Shown piece after piece: positions 1-8,886 of a stretch of 64,000 nt of DNA. Each line of letters opens with the position of its first letter. Within the stretch, counting starts at the first letter, position 1. Below the pieces are notes generated by a model. It saw nothing but the letters and a program-made list of their open reading frames with translations. It searched no databases and was not told the DNA's origin. The translations under genes were made by a program, and so were the position numbers. Source of the stretch: Alkalimonas collagenimarina. Its GTDB lineage: Bacteria > Pseudomonadota > Gammaproteobacteria > Enterobacterales > Alteromonadaceae. Location of the stretch: the NCBI RefSeq assembly GCF_030717845.1, contig NZ_JAUZVZ010000005.1, positions 1 through 64,000 of the forward strand. Direction: 5' to 3'.

Positions 1-46
1 ACGTTTATTGCACTATCTGGACGCAGCCATGCGCCCCCTTTATTGT

Positions 47-61
47 TCTGGTCAGACCAAT
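47..61. promoter_or_regulatory. Upstream PdhR-like operator
   Basis: TCTGGTCAGACCAAT matches the E. coli PdhR consensus ATTGGT-N3-ACCAAT at 10 of 12 defined positions. It lies about 190 bp before pdhR, upstream of a second, perfect copy. Two operators could allow looping or serve a promoter closer to the window edge. The match is seen; binding is inferred. Confidence 0.5.
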
Positions 62-120
62 TCTTTTTGTTCCCGTTTACACTAACCTTTCTAGAGCCTT
101 AGCTCTAACTTTTTACCGGT

Positions 121-149
121 TTGCATCTGCAACCTTCTTCTGCTTTATT
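121..149 (+). promoter_or_regulatory. Possible pdhR promoter
   Basis: TTGCAT (121-126) and TTTATT (144-149) are 17 bp apart, and a TGC precedes the -10 as in extended promoters. It lies between the two PdhR operators, about 90 bp before the pdhR start codon. This is the best candidate in the region but weak, and it is not confirmed by any second signal. Confidence 0.35.
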
Positions 150-193
150 TACTTGTTATGCAGAAACTGGTACCTTAACCACCATTACGGATA

Positions 194-208
194 ATTGGTC
201 TTACCAAT
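194..208. promoter_or_regulatory. PdhR operator, perfect consensus
   Basis: ATTGGTCTTACCAAT is an exact match to the E. coli PdhR consensus ATTGGT-N3-ACCAAT. It lies 29 bp before the pdhR start codon, in the place expected for an autoregulatory operator just downstream of the transcription start. This supports pyruvate-relieved repression of the pdhR-aceE-aceF unit. Confidence 0.85.
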
Positions 209-236
209 TTACACGCTTGTACGACTTACATGGCGG

Positions 237-1004
237 ATGGCGCTTTTGATTATTAAACCAGCCAAGTTATCGGATCGTATCGTCGAGCAGCTCGAACACA
301 TGCTGCTGGAAGGTAGCTTTACGCCCGGGCAAAAGTTACCGCCTGAGCGTGAGCTGGCATTGCAGTTTGAGGTATCTCGTCCTTCGCTGCGTGAGGCTAT
401 TCAGAAACTTGAAGCGAAAGGCTTGGTTAAGCGTCGTCAGGGCGGGGGCACTTATGTCTGCGATAATTTGGCCGTGGGGTTAACCGACCCTTTATTCGAG
501 CTGATTGCCCGGCACCCTGAATCGCAGTTTGATTTGCTGGAGTTTCGTCATGCGCTGGAAGGCATTTGTGCCTATTACGCCGCATTACGTGGTACGGCGG
601 CAGATTTTGAACAGATCCAGCAGCGCTATACCAGTATTTGTCAGGCTCAGGCCAATGCCGATTTAGCTGCCGAGTCTGCTGCCGTAGGGGCATTTCACCA
701 GGCGGTGGCTGAAGCGTCGCATAATGTGGTGCTGCTGCATTTAGTCCGGGGCATGACGCCCCTGGTCGAGCAGAATATTTATTCAAATCTGGCTACCATT
801 CAACAAAAGCCAGAGATTAAGGCGCAACTGAATGCGCACCGTGAGCATTTAATGGAAGCGGTCATTCAGGGGGAGCCAGAAAAAGCGCGTCAGGCCAGCC
901 ACAGGCACCTGGCCTATATCGAAGAAGCGTTGCTGGAAGTGGGGAAAGAGCGTTCACGTTTAGAACGCTCATTGCGCCGCTCGCAGCAGGGCGATGCAAC
1001 CTAA
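237..1004 (+). CDS. pdhR: Pyruvate dehydrogenase complex repressor PdhR
   Basis: A 255-residue GntR/FadR-type regulator. The winged-helix domain covers about residues 5-75 (KLPPERELALQFEVSRPSLR, then EAIQKLEAKG and RRQGGGTYV), followed by the all-helical FCD ligand domain with its metal-binding His residues. In E. coli PdhR represses the pyruvate dehydrogenase operon until pyruvate binds. I chose ATG 237 because it aligns with the E. coli N-terminus; the TTG further upstream lies inside the operator. No strong ribosome-binding site is visible. It is the first gene of pdhR-aceE-aceF, and a perfect PdhR operator precedes it, so autoregulation is likely. Identity is firm from sequence and context. 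Confidence 0.95.
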   Translation: MALLIIKPAKLSDRIVEQLEHMLLEGSFTPGQKLPPERELALQFEVSRPSLREAIQKLEAKGLVKRRQGGGTYVCDNLAVGLTDPLFELIARHPESQFDLLEFRHALEGICAYYAALRGTAADFEQIQQRYTSICQAQANADLAAESAAVGAFHQAVAEASHNVVLLHLVRGMTPLVEQNIYSNLATIQQKPEIKAQLNAHREHLMEAVIQGEPEKARQASHRHLAYIEEALLEVGKERSRLERSLRRSQQGDAT

Positions 1005-1007
1005 ACA

Positions 1008-1022
1008 CACGATGCAATCGTG
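1008..1022 (+). other. Short hairpin between pdhR and aceE
   Basis: CACGAT-GCA-ATCGTG forms a 6-bp stem with a 3-nt loop in the 46-bp gap between pdhR and aceE. No T-run follows, so it is not a terminator. It may be an mRNA-processing or stabilising structure. Low confidence. Confidence 0.3.
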
Positions 1023-1050
1023 ATGTGTGAACAACCTAAGGAATCCCGAT

Positions 1051-3717
1051 ATGTCTGAAGTCAGTCAAGTGGACATCGATGCACTCGAAACCAAAGAGTG
1101 GCTGCAAGCACTGGAATCAGTAGTACGCGAAGAAGGTGTCGAGCGTGCTCAGTTTCTGCTGGAGCAAGTACTGGAGCAAGCCCGTCTCGATGGCGTGGAT
1201 ATGCCCACCGGTGTCACCACCAACTACATCAACACTATTCCGCCACAAGATGAGCCTGCCTACCCCGGCGATGTGAATCTTGAACGTCGCATTCGTTCGG
1301 TGATCCGCTGGAATGCCATCATGATTGTGTTGCGGGCGTCGAAAAAAGATCTGGAACTGGGTGGTCACATGGCCTCATACCAGTCTTCTGCTGCGTTTTA
1401 TGAAACCTGTTTTAACCACTTTTTCCGTGCACCAAATGAGCAAGATGGTGGTGATCTGGTGTTTTATCAGGGCCATATTTCTCCGGGTATTTATGCTCGT
1501 GCCTTCCTTGAAGGCCGTTTAACTGCCGAGCAGTTGGATAACTTCCGCCAGGAAGTCGATGGCAAAGGCTTGTCCAGTTACCCGCACCCTAAGTTAATGC
1601 CGGAGTTCTGGCAGTTCCCGACCGTGTCGATGGGCCTTGGGCCTATTGCGTCGATTTATCAGGCGCGTTTTTTAAAGTATTTGCATGGCCGTGGTTTGAA
1701 AGACACCAGCCAACAGCGGGTGTACGCCTTCCTTGGCGATGGTGAGATGGACGAGCCAGAATCCCGTGGTGCTATTTCGTTTGCTGCCCGTGAAGGTTTA
1801 GGCAATCTCTGCTATCTGATCAACTGCAACCTGCAGCGTCTGGATGGCCCGGTAATGGGCAATGGCAAGATCATTCAGGAGCTGGAAGGCTTGTTCCGGG
1901 GTGCTGGCTGGAACGTGATTAAAGTGGTGTGGGGCAGTGGCTGGGATAAGTTGCTGGCCAAAGATACCACCGGCAAATTGCTGGAGCTGATGAACGAAAC
2001 GGTTGATGGCGATTATCAGACCTATAAATCCAAAGATGGCGCCTTTGTACGGGAACACTTCTTTGGCCGTTACCCGGAAACTGCTGCCTTAGTGGCGGAT
2101 ATGACCGATGACGAAATCTTTGCTTTAAAGCGTGGAGGCCATGAGCCGTCCAAGCTGTATGCAGCCTTTAAAGCAGCGCAGGAGTGTACCGATAAGCCAA
2201 CTGTCATCTTAGCTAAAACCGTCAAAGGTTATGGTATGGGTGAGGCGGCTGAAGGCAAGAACATTGCCCATCAGGTGAAGAAAATGGACATGACCCATGT
2301 GCAGCAATTGCGTAATCGTTTGGGTTTACAGGATGTGATTAGCGAAGAGGCGGTTAAAGAGCTGCCTTACATTCAACTGGAAGAAGGTTCGCCAGAATAC
2401 AACTATTTGCATCAACGCCGTAAAGAGCTGCTTGGCTTTACGCCAGTGCGGTTGCCTCGCTTTAGTGGCGAACTGACCTTGCCAGAGCTGGATGCGTTCG
2501 AGCCATTGCTGACCGAGCAAAAGCGCGATATTTCCACCACCATGGGCTTTGTTCGTGCGCTGAATGTGTTGTTAAAAGACAAAAACATCGGCAAGCAAAT
2601 TGTGCCGATTATTGCCGATGAAGCCCGTACCTTTGGTATGGAAGGCTTGTTCCGCCAAATCGGTATTTACAATCCGCGTGGTCAGGGCTATACGCCGGAA
2701 GATCGCTCAGTGGTGTCGTACTACAAAGAGGATGTCTCCGGTCAGGTACTGCAAGAAGGTATCAACGAGCTGGGTGCTATGTCGTCTTGGGTGGCCGCGG
2801 CGACCTCCTACAGCACCAACGATTTGCCGATGATCCCGTTTTATATTTATTACTCGATGTTTGGCTTCCAACGCGTTGGCGATATGGCGTGGTTAGCGGG
2901 CGATCAACAAGCTCGTGGCTTCTTACTGGGCGGTACTGCCGGGCGCACTACGTTGAACGGCGAAGGCTTGCAGCACGAAGATGGCCACAGCCATATTCAG
3001 GCCGGTACGGTGCCTAACTGCGTGTCGTACGACCCGACTTATGTGTATGAGTTGGCCGTGATCATTCAGGACGGCATTCGTCGCATGTATGGCCCTGAGC
3101 AGGAAAACATCTACTACTACATCACGGTGATGAACGAAAACTATCACCATGGCGCTATGCCGGAAGGGGTAGAAGAGGGCATTCGCCGCGGTATCTATAA
3201 GTTGGAAAGTCTGGTTGGTGATAAAGGTCAGGTGCAGTTGCTGGGTTCAGGCACTATTTTGAATGAAGTACGCAAAGCAGCGCAAATTCTTAGCGAAGAG
3301 TACGGTATTGGCTCTAATGTGTACTCAGTGACCTCGTTCAATGAATTGGCCCGTGATGGCCAGGATTGTGACCGTTACAACATGCTGCACCCGGATGCCG
3401 AAGAAAAAGTGCCTTACATTGCTACGGTACTGAACTCATCGCCAGCCATTGCGGCGACCGATTACATGAAGAGCTATGCTGAACAGGTACGCGCCTTTGT
3501 GCCTGCAGAATCTTACAAGGTGTTAGGCACCGACGGCTTTGGCCGCTCGGATAGCCGTGAAAATCTGCGCCGTCACTTTGAAGTGAATACCGGCTATGTG
3601 GTGGTGGCGGCCTTGAACGAATTGGCTAAACGTGGTGAGGTGAAAAAATCTGTGGTGTTGGACGCCATTAAGAAATTTGACATCGATACCGAAAAAACCA
3701 ACCCACTGTACGCATAA
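1051..3717 (+). CDS. aceE: Pyruvate dehydrogenase E1 component (homodimeric type)
   Basis: 888 residues, almost the same length as E. coli AceE (887). It decarboxylates pyruvate with thiamine diphosphate and passes the acetyl group to the lipoyl domains of AceF. The ThDP motif is clear: [20 protein letters not shown] near residue 230, ending in [11 protein letters not shown]. The homodimeric (alpha+beta fused) E1 architecture is complete. Start at ATG 1051 is set by the TAAGGA ribosome-binding site and the MSE..D.D..ET.EW N-terminus typical of the family. It lies 46 bp after pdhR and 11 bp before aceF, one transcription unit under PdhR. Confidence 0.98.
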   Translation: MSEVSQVDIDALETKEWLQALESVVREEGVERAQFLLEQVLEQARLDGVDMPTGVTTNYINTIPPQDEPAYPGDVNLERRIRSVIRWNAIMIVLRASKKDLELGGHMASYQSSAAFYETCFNHFFRAPNEQDGGDLVFYQGHISPGIYARAFLEGRLTAEQLDNFRQEVDGKGLSSYPHPKLMPEFWQFPTVSMGLGPIASIYQARFLKYLHGRGLKDTSQQRVYAFLGDGEMDEPESRGAISFAAREGLGNLCYLINCNLQRLDGPVMGNGKIIQELEGLFRGAGWNVIKVVWGSGWDKLLAKDTTGKLLELMNETVDGDYQTYKSKDGAFVREHFFGRYPETAALVADMTDDEIFALKRGGHEPSKLYAAFKAAQECTDKPTVILAKTVKGYGMGEAAEGKNIAHQVKKMDMTHVQQLRNRLGLQDVISEEAVKELPYIQLEEGSPEYNYLHQRRKELLGFTPVRLPRFSGELTLPELDAFEPLLTEQKRDISTTMGFVRALNVLLKDKNIGKQIVPIIADEARTFGMEGLFRQIGIYNPRGQGYTPEDRSVVSYYKEDVSGQVLQEGINELGAMSSWVAAATSYSTNDLPMIPFYIYYSMFGFQRVGDMAWLAGDQQARGFLLGGTAGRTTLNGEGLQHEDGHSHIQAGTVPNCVSYDPTYVYELAVIIQDGIRRMYGPEQENIYYYITVMNENYHHGAMPEGVEEGIRRGIYKLESLVGDKGQVQLLGSGTILNEVRKAAQILSEEYGIGSNVYSVTSFNELARDGQDCDRYNMLHPDAEEKVPYIATVLNSSPAIAATDYMKSYAEQVRAFVPAESYKVLGTDGFGRSDSRENLRRHFEVNTGYVVVAALNELAKRGEVKKSVVLDAIKKFDIDTEKTNPLYA

Positions 3718-3728
3718 GAGGACGACGA

Positions 3729-5375
3729 ATGAGCATTGAAATCCATGTGCCGGATATCGGCGCCGATGAAGTCGAAGTGACCGAAATCTTAGTCAGTGTC
3801 GGTGATACGGTGGAAGCGGAACAATCGTTAATCACTGTTGAGGGCGATAAAGCCTCGATGGAGATCCCCGCCAGTGAAGCTGGGGTGGTGAAGTCGATTG
3901 AAGTCAAAACCGGTGACTCCATTAAAACCGGCTCGCTGATCATGCTGTTTGAAGCCGCCGATGGTGACAGCAAGCAAGACGACAGCAGCGCTGATAAAGA
4001 GAACTCTGAAAAAGAGAGCACTGACAAAGACAACTCGGATTCAGCGAGTGACAGCGATTCTGAAGCAAGCAGCGAAGAAAAAGACGTTGAAGTGCCGGAT
4101 ATCGGTGGCGATGACGTTGAAGTCACTGAAATTCTGGTGGCGGTCGGCGATAGCGTTGAAGCCGAGCAGTCCTTGCTGACGGTGGAAGGCGATAAAGCTT
4201 CAATGGAAGTACCTGCGCCATTTGCCGGTACGGTGAAGTCGATTAAAGTCAGCACTGGTGACCGGGTGAAAACCGGTTCACATATCATGGTGTTTGAAGT
4301 GGCGGCCTCTGGCGGTAGCTCTGAGAAGAAACCCTCGAAAAGCGACAGCAAAGCTGAATCATCGAAAGCGAAAGACGACGATAAGCCAGCCAAGAGCAAA
4401 GCATCGGCTGCTTCTGAGCAGCCAGGCAAAGGCAAGGATGAGTTTGTTGAAAACGACGCCTATGCCCATGCTTCACCGGCGGTACGCCGCGTTGCCCGCG
4501 AGTTTGGCGTTAACCTGGCCAAAGTTAAAGGCACAGGCCGGAAAAACCGTGTACTGCGCGAAGATGTGCAAAACTACGTGAAAGAAGTGGTGAAAAAGGT
4601 GGAGTCTGGCGCGGTCAGCTCTGGCGGTGGCATGGATGTATTGGCGTGGCCAAAAGTCGATTTTTCCCGCTTTGGCGAGGTGGAAGAAAAGCCACTCAGC
4701 CGCATCCAGAAAATATCTGGTGCCAACCTGCATCGCAACTGGGTGCGTATTCCGCACGTCACTCAGTTTGATGAGGCTGATATCACCGGGCTGGAGGATT
4801 TCCGTAAAGAGCAAAACCAACTGGCCGAGAAGAAAAAGCTGGGCGTGAAGTACACCCCTCTGGTGTTTATCATGAAAGCTGTGGCCAAGGCGCTGGAAGA
4901 GTTCCCGACCTTTAATTCGTCGCTGTCGGACGATGGCCAAAGCCTGATCCTGAAGAAGTACGTGCATTTGGGCATTGCGGTTGATACCCCGAATGGCCTG
5001 GTGGTACCGGTGGTCCGTGACGTGAACAAGAAAGGTGTGATTGAGTTGTCGCGGGAGCTGATGGATATTTCAGTGAAGGCGCGCGAGGGCAAGCTAACGT
5101 CGGCTGATATGCAAGGTGGTTGCTTTACCATTTCCAGTTTAGGCGGCATTGGTGGTACTGCCTTTACTCCGATTGTGAATGCACCGGAAGTGGCTATTTT
5201 GGGGGTCTCTAAATCAGAGATTAAACCAAAGTGGAATGGCAAAGAGTTCGAGCCGAAGTTAATGTTGCCGTTGTCGGTATCGTACGACCACCGGGTCATT
5301 GACGGCGCACTGGCCGCACGCTTTACGGCGACATTGGCGGGTTATCTGGCCGATATTCGTCAGATTATTATGTAA
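3729..5375 (+). CDS. aceF: Dihydrolipoyllysine-residue acetyltransferase (PDH E2)
   Basis: 548 residues: two lipoyl domains (about 2-77 and 118-192) with lipoylated Lys41 and Lys156, both in EGDKASME. A peripheral-subunit-binding domain follows at about 245-285 ([13 protein letters not shown]), then the catalytic domain with the active-site motif SYDHRVIDG (His521, Asp525). It transfers acetyl groups to CoA and forms the complex core. E. coli AceF has three lipoyl domains; two is common in pseudomonads. The first linker (about 78-117) is Ser/Asp/Glu/Lys-rich, unlike the Ala/Pro linkers of E. coli. The start follows a GAGGACGA ribosome-binding site. Confidence 0.97.
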   Translation: MSIEIHVPDIGADEVEVTEILVSVGDTVEAEQSLITVEGDKASMEIPASEAGVVKSIEVKTGDSIKTGSLIMLFEAADGDSKQDDSSADKENSEKESTDKDNSDSASDSDSEASSEEKDVEVPDIGGDDVEVTEILVAVGDSVEAEQSLLTVEGDKASMEVPAPFAGTVKSIKVSTGDRVKTGSHIMVFEVAASGGSSEKKPSKSDSKAESSKAKDDDKPAKSKASAASEQPGKGKDEFVENDAYAHASPAVRRVAREFGVNLAKVKGTGRKNRVLREDVQNYVKEVVKKVESGAVSSGGGMDVLAWPKVDFSRFGEVEEKPLSRIQKISGANLHRNWVRIPHVTQFDEADITGLEDFRKEQNQLAEKKKLGVKYTPLVFIMKAVAKALEEFPTFNSSLSDDGQSLILKKYVHLGIAVDTPNGLVVPVVRDVNKKGVIELSRELMDISVKAREGKLTSADMQGGCFTISSLGGIGGTAFTPIVNAPEVAILGVSKSEIKPKWNGKEFEPKLMLPLSVSYDHRVIDGALAARFTATLAGYLADIRQIIM

Positions 5376-5397
5376 CAGCAGCTGGTACATAGGGTGT

Positions 5398-5424
5398 AAA
5401 CCCGGAAAAGGAATGTTCGGGTTT
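5398..5424 (+). terminator. Probable terminator after aceF
   Basis: AAACCCG (5398-5404) pairs with CGGGTTT (5418-5424) across a 13-nt loop, followed by GCTTGT. It lies 22 bp after the aceF stop. The T-tract is poor, so termination may be partial; lpd probably has its own promoter as well. Confidence 0.5.
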
Positions 5425-5444
5425 GCTTGTAGGTGCCGCTGACC

Positions 5445-5530
5445 GGGTAGCGCACGCAGACACGCCGTAAACCCATCCATGGGGGCTCTGTTTTGCCATC
5501 CATGGCAAAAAAGGTCTGCTTAGCGTACCC
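5445..5530. repeat. 86-bp MITE/REP-like element with imperfect terminal inverted repeats
   Basis: The element is bounded by GGGTAGCGCACGCAGAC (5445-5461) and GTCTGCTTAGCGTACCC (5514-5530). These are imperfect inverted repeats sharing the outer GGGTA and inner GCAGAC. Inside, CCATCCATGG occurs twice, at the centre of two hairpins; the second has a 9-bp stem TTTTGCCAT/ATGGCAAAA. The minus strand reads as a short open frame without any sign of being a gene. It resembles dispersed repeats I associate with Alteromonadales genomes, but only one copy is visible here, so the family is inferred. Confidence 0.5.
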
Positions 5531-5610
5531 GCTCATCAGCACTACATAGTCATTTGAGTGCATGACGCAATGTTTTGTTGCTACGCTGAAAAGTTACAAG
5601 ACATCATTCA

Positions 5611-5632
5611 GGCTGAATGGTAAAATTCAGCC
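5611..5632 (+). promoter_or_regulatory. Palindrome overlapping a possible extended -10 for lpd
   Basis: GGCTGAAT (5611-5618) and ATTCAGCC (5625-5632) form a perfect 8-bp inverted repeat with a 6-bp centre. TGGTAAAAT (5618-5626), an extended -10 sequence, sits across its middle; no good -35 is visible. It could be an operator over an lpd promoter. Read as RNA, it is also a hairpin followed by ACATTTTT, so a weak terminator is the alternative. The rest of the 344-bp aceF-lpd gap holds the terminator and the repeat listed separately. Confidence 0.4.
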
Positions 5633-5719
5633 ACATTTTTCATAGGGAGCCTGCACGGTTGTTTCCAACCAGCCAGTTCGCACGCTGCCACAATGGTTCA
5701 CAAGGTGAAAGGTATAACG

Positions 5720-7135
5720 ATGAGCAAAGAAATCAAAACGCAGGTCGTGGTATTGGGCGCAGGCCCTGGTGGCTATTCCGCAGCATTTCGTGCTGCCGAC
5801 TTAGGTCTGGACGTCACATTGGTAGAAGCACGCAGCACCTTAGGTGGCGTTTGCTTGAACGTGGGTTGTATCCCATCCAAGGCGTTACTGCACGTGGCCA
5901 AAGTGATCGATGATGCTAAAGAAATGGCATCGCACGGCGTGAGCTTCGGTGCTCCAGAGATTGACCTGGATAAAATCCGCAGCTGGAAAGACAAAGTAGT
6001 CGGCCAACTGACCAAGGGTCTGGATGGCATGGCTAAGATGCGCAAAGTAAAAGTGGTCAATGGCTACGGCAAATTTACTGGTGCTCATACGCTGCAAGTC
6101 GATGACACCACCATCACCTTCGAGCACGCTATCATTGCTGCTGGCTCTGAGCCGGTAGCGCTGCCATTTATTCCAAAAGATGATGATCGCGTCATCGATT
6201 CCACTGGCGCTCTGGAATTAAAAGACATTCCAAAAGAAATGCTGGTATTAGGCGGCGGTATTATCGGCCTGGAAATGGGCACTGTGTATCGCGCATTGGG
6301 TTCTAAAGTCTCTGTGGTTGAGTTTGCGGACCAGCTGGTGCCTGCAGCTGATGCGGATGTGGTCAAAGCCTACACCAAGTTCAACAGCAAAAACTTCGAC
6401 ATCATGTTATCGACCAAGGTAACCGCCGTAGAAGCGAAGAAAGACGGCTTATACGTTACCTTTGAAGGCAAGAACGCTCCGGAAAAACCAGTACGTTACG
6501 ACAAGATCCTGGTCGCTGTGGGTCGTAAACCAAACGGCAACCTGATGGATGCCGCTAAAGCTGGTGTTAACGTAGATGAACGTGGTTTTATTCATGCAGA
6601 CAAACAACTGCGTACCAACGTGAAGCATATCCATGCCATCGGTGATGTGATTGGCCAGCCGATGCTGGCGCACAAAGCGGTACACGAAGGCCATGTTGCT
6701 GCTGAAGTCATTGCCGGACAAAAGCATTACTTTGACCCACGCGGTATTCCTTCAGTCGCCTACACTGATCCAGAAATGGCGTGGGTAGGGGTGACTGAGA
6801 AAGAAGCGAAAGAGCAAGGCCTGCAGTACGAAGCCGCTACTTTCCCGTGGGCGGCTTCAGGCCGTGCCATTGCGTCGTCCCGTACCGAAGGCTTCACCAA
6901 GCTGATTTTCGATAAAGAAACGCATCGCATCATCGGTGGCGCTATTGTCGGTATCAACGCCGGTGAAATGCTGGGTGAAATCGGCCTGGCTATTGAGATG
7001 GGCGCCGATGCTGAAGATATCGCGTTAACAGTACATGCTCACCCAACCTTGAATGAATCCATTGGTTTAGCAGCGGAATTGTACGAAGGCTCCATCACTG
7101 ATTTGCCAAATCCAAAGGCAAAGAAGAAAAAGTAA
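5720..7135 (+). CDS. lpd: Dihydrolipoyl dehydrogenase (E3)
   Basis: 471 residues. It reoxidises dihydrolipoyl groups of the pyruvate and 2-oxoglutarate dehydrogenase complexes, using FAD and NAD. Visible are the N-terminal FAD motif GAGPGGYSAAFRAADLG, the redox disulfide GGVCLNVGCIPSKALL, the NAD-binding GGGIIGLEMG and the C-terminal active-site His in HAHPTLNES. Start ATG 5720 (MSKEIKTQ) matches the family and follows GAAAGG. A 344-bp gap with a terminator and a palindrome separates it from aceF. Independent transcription is therefore likely, as in E. coli. Confidence 0.97.
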   Translation: MSKEIKTQVVVLGAGPGGYSAAFRAADLGLDVTLVEARSTLGGVCLNVGCIPSKALLHVAKVIDDAKEMASHGVSFGAPEIDLDKIRSWKDKVVGQLTKGLDGMAKMRKVKVVNGYGKFTGAHTLQVDDTTITFEHAIIAAGSEPVALPFIPKDDDRVIDSTGALELKDIPKEMLVLGGGIIGLEMGTVYRALGSKVSVVEFADQLVPAADADVVKAYTKFNSKNFDIMLSTKVTAVEAKKDGLYVTFEGKNAPEKPVRYDKILVAVGRKPNGNLMDAAKAGVNVDERGFIHADKQLRTNVKHIHAIGDVIGQPMLAHKAVHEGHVAAEVIAGQKHYFDPRGIPSVAYTDPEMAWVGVTEKEAKEQGLQYEAATFPWAASGRAIASSRTEGFTKLIFDKETHRIIGGAIVGINAGEMLGEIGLAIEMGADAEDIALTVHAHPTLNESIGLAAELYEGSITDLPNPKAKKKK

Positions 7136-7161
7136 TCTGACGATTACTGTTTAACTGTATG

Positions 7162-7247
7162 TAGGGGCGCATGATTGCGCCCTTTTTTATAAATCGCGAT
7201 TGGATAGGCGAGAGCGCAATCTTCCAGGGCGCAATCATGCGCCCCTA
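7162..7247. repeat. BIME-like paired inverted repeat, copy A; first arm acts as lpd terminator
   Basis: Two exact 22-bp reverse-complement arms (7162-7183 and 7226-7247) surround 42 bp. Each arm is itself a hairpin, GGGCGC-ATGATT-GCGCCC. The first arm is followed by six T residues (7183-7188) and lies 27 bp after the lpd stop, so it should work as an intrinsic terminator. The same 22-bp arms recur at 8887-8951 with a different spacer. That marks a dispersed REP/BIME-type family rather than a local operator. Confidence 0.8.
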
Positions 7248-7344
7248 GGTTTGTAACAAAACAGAAATTCCGTTACACAATTGCAAGTGTGTTTTTGGGG
7301 TTGGTCTGCTAAGGTTTGGTTTTTAATCTCTGGTGGAGATCACT

Positions 7345-7854
7345 GTGCGCCAGTTGACAGCTTTTGGCTATTATCTAATTGCTTTTTCAGTTATTTTTAT
7401 TATGGTTCAGCTGGGGTGGCAGTGGTTGCAAGGGGGCATCAATGCCCATCACTTACTAGCAAACCCTAACCTTCCGGCTGTATCGGATGCCTGGGGATTA
7501 CTGATCATTTCAGGGTTGGCCTGGCTGGCCGCCAGACGTTTGCAGCATACAACAAACCAAGCCGTGTTCTGGTATTCGTTGTTGCTGGGCTTTGGTTATG
7601 GTGGCTTACTGGCTTTATTGTATCTCAATGGTATTAGCCAGCCGGTAGCGCTGCTGTTTTTTGGCACCTATTTTTTGGCACTGTTGTTGCCATTGCACCG
7701 GGCAGAAATTGTACTGGGCTATGTGGCCGCGCTTAGCCTGGCGTTTGGGGCTGTGCTGCCGTTGTTGATGTCGAGCCCGGCTATTTTGATTGCCTGGCTG
7801 GCAGCGAAAGGCCGGCGCTGGTTACAGCAACGACGCCTGCTTAGGCAAGCTTGA
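7345..7854 (+). CDS. Unknown small integral membrane protein
   Basis: 169 residues if translation starts at GTG 7345, which has a well-placed GGTGGAG 6 nt upstream; GTG 7333 in the same frame is the alternative. Four to five hydrophobic helices are visible (roughly residues 8-28, 48-64, 72-94, 95-115 and 120-150), ending in a basic tail (KGRRWLQQRRLLRQA). No signal peptide or motif I recognise. It lies between a repeat copy and a convergent acetyltransferase gene, whose 3' end it overlaps by 14 bp. Function unknown. Confidence 0.65.
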   Translation: MRQLTAFGYYLIAFSVIFIMVQLGWQWLQGGINAHHLLANPNLPAVSDAWGLLIISGLAWLAARRLQHTTNQAVFWYSLLLGFGYGGLLALLYLNGISQPVALLFFGTYFLALLLPLHRAEIVLGYVAALSLAFGAVLPLLMSSPAILIAWLAAKGRRWLQQRRLLRQA

Positions 7855-8386
7855 GCCGGTACAACACGGCATCCAGTTCACCGAAAGAGTCGCGATGGCG
7901 GTATTTCTTCACAAATTGCATACCGAGTTTGCGCATTACGCCAATGGAACCCAGGTTATCTTCGACCGCAATGGCCGATAAATAGTGCACCTGAGGTTTG
8001 TCTGCCAGCACAGCGGTAGCAACGGCCTTAGCCGCTTCGCTGGCATAGCCCTGCCCCCAATACGCACGTTTAAAGCGCCAGCCTATTTCGACATCATCGC
8101 TGGCTGGCGTGTCAGTATCAAAGTCCATGGGCCGTATCAATACCCAGCCAAGATAAGCCTGATCGCTTAACCGGCACACCTGCCAGATGCCGAAACCAAG
8201 CGTTGGAACCAGGTACTTCGCCATGCGTGGCAGCATCACTTGCTGGATTTGCTCCATGCTGGAGCGCTGGCCGCCGTTTAAATAGCGCATCACCTCTTCA
8301 TCTTGATCCACTTCAAATAACAGCCCGGCATCGTCAGCAGATAGTAATGAAAACTCAAGGCGAGAAGTTGCAGGGATTTGAATCAT
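7841..8386 (-). CDS. GNAT N-acetyltransferase, RimJ/RimL type
   Basis: 181 residues with the acetyl-CoA-binding fold of RimJ/RimL-like enzymes: TSRLEFSLLSADDAGLLFEV at the N-terminus, EIGWRFKRAYWGQGYASEAA (motif A, pyrophosphate loop) and a C-terminal DNLGSIGVMRKLGMQF. Such enzymes acetylate ribosomal-protein N-termini or small amines; the substrate here cannot be told. Start ATG 8386 gives a full-length domain. Convergent with the upstream membrane-protein gene (14-bp overlap) and alone on its strand. Confidence 0.85.
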   Translation of the reverse strand: MIQIPATSRLEFSLLSADDAGLLFEVDQDEEVMRYLNGGQRSSMEQIQQVMLPRMAKYLVPTLGFGIWQVCRLSDQAYLGWVLIRPMDFDTDTPASDDVEIGWRFKRAYWGQGYASEAAKAVATAVLADKPQVHYLSAIAVEDNLGSIGVMRKLGMQFVKKYRHRDSFGELDAVLYRLKLA

Positions 8387-8615
8387 GGTCGTTTTCCTGA
8401 TCGTTGCATCATGCTACTGAAAATACTACAGCACTGACTTTTTGTATCAATGATGTGCTGAAGGGTTGGCGAGGTGGGTCTGAATGATTCGAGACTTTCG
8501 CGCCAGTGTAATGCAGGCTGCGGTGACTGCCAAGCGTGGAGCCTGCAAATCCAGCTATCTTATTTAGCCACAACTCAGCTACACTAAAACTAATCGGACA
8601 GAGCAGGATTCATTG

Positions 8616-8885
8616 ATGATTATCGATTGCGATCAGCATGATTGGGTAGAGATTTTTTGCCTGCGCAAGCAGTTGCTTTTACTCACACTGCAGGGGGGTG
8701 AGGTACTGACAGTTCGGGCGGCTGATACCCGTACGGCAGCCGGGCAGGAATATCTGCAGTGCGAAAGTGATACCGGTGAGCAGGAGATACCGCTGCTGGC
8801 AATTGTCAGTATTCAGCCACTGCACGATTGCGGAAAACACGATGGTGATCCTATACAGCTAGGTGTGCAAACGGATATTGTATGA
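8616..8885 (+). CDS. rof: Rho-binding antiterminator, Rof/YaeO family
   Basis: 89 residues. The pattern I-CDQHDWVEIFCLRKQLLLL, then GGEVLTVRAADTRT, then EYLQCES-GEQEIPLLAIVSIQP matches E. coli Rof (INCDDYDNLELAC...LTLELKDGE...DLVSRKNVEYLVVE). Rof is a small Sm-like beta-barrel protein that binds Rho and inhibits termination. Start ATG 8616 has AGGA 7 nt upstream. It stands alone, and a BIME-like repeat begins 1 bp after the stop. The assignment rests on my alignment from memory; the fold-level match is good, the function inferred. Confidence 0.75.
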   Translation: MIIDCDQHDWVEIFCLRKQLLLLTLQGGEVLTVRAADTRTAAGQEYLQCESDTGEQEIPLLAIVSIQPLHDCGKHDGDPIQLGVQTDIV

Positions 8886-8886
8886 G

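Noticed and set aside
24-39. A third BIME-like repeat copy at the left edge (CCATGCGCCCC)
   Set aside because: Only about 12 of 16 bases agree and no partner arm is visible; too weak to list as a feature.
3668-4435. A 255-codon minus-strand open frame opposite aceF, very Ser-rich
   Set aside because: It is the mirror image of the lipoyl-domain coding repeats and acidic linker; composition and lack of any start signal mark it as a shadow of aceF.
5259-5563. Two small minus-strand open frames between aceF and lpd
   Set aside because: They are generated by the 86-bp repeat and its hairpins; no start signal, and such frames recur wherever this repeat type inserts.
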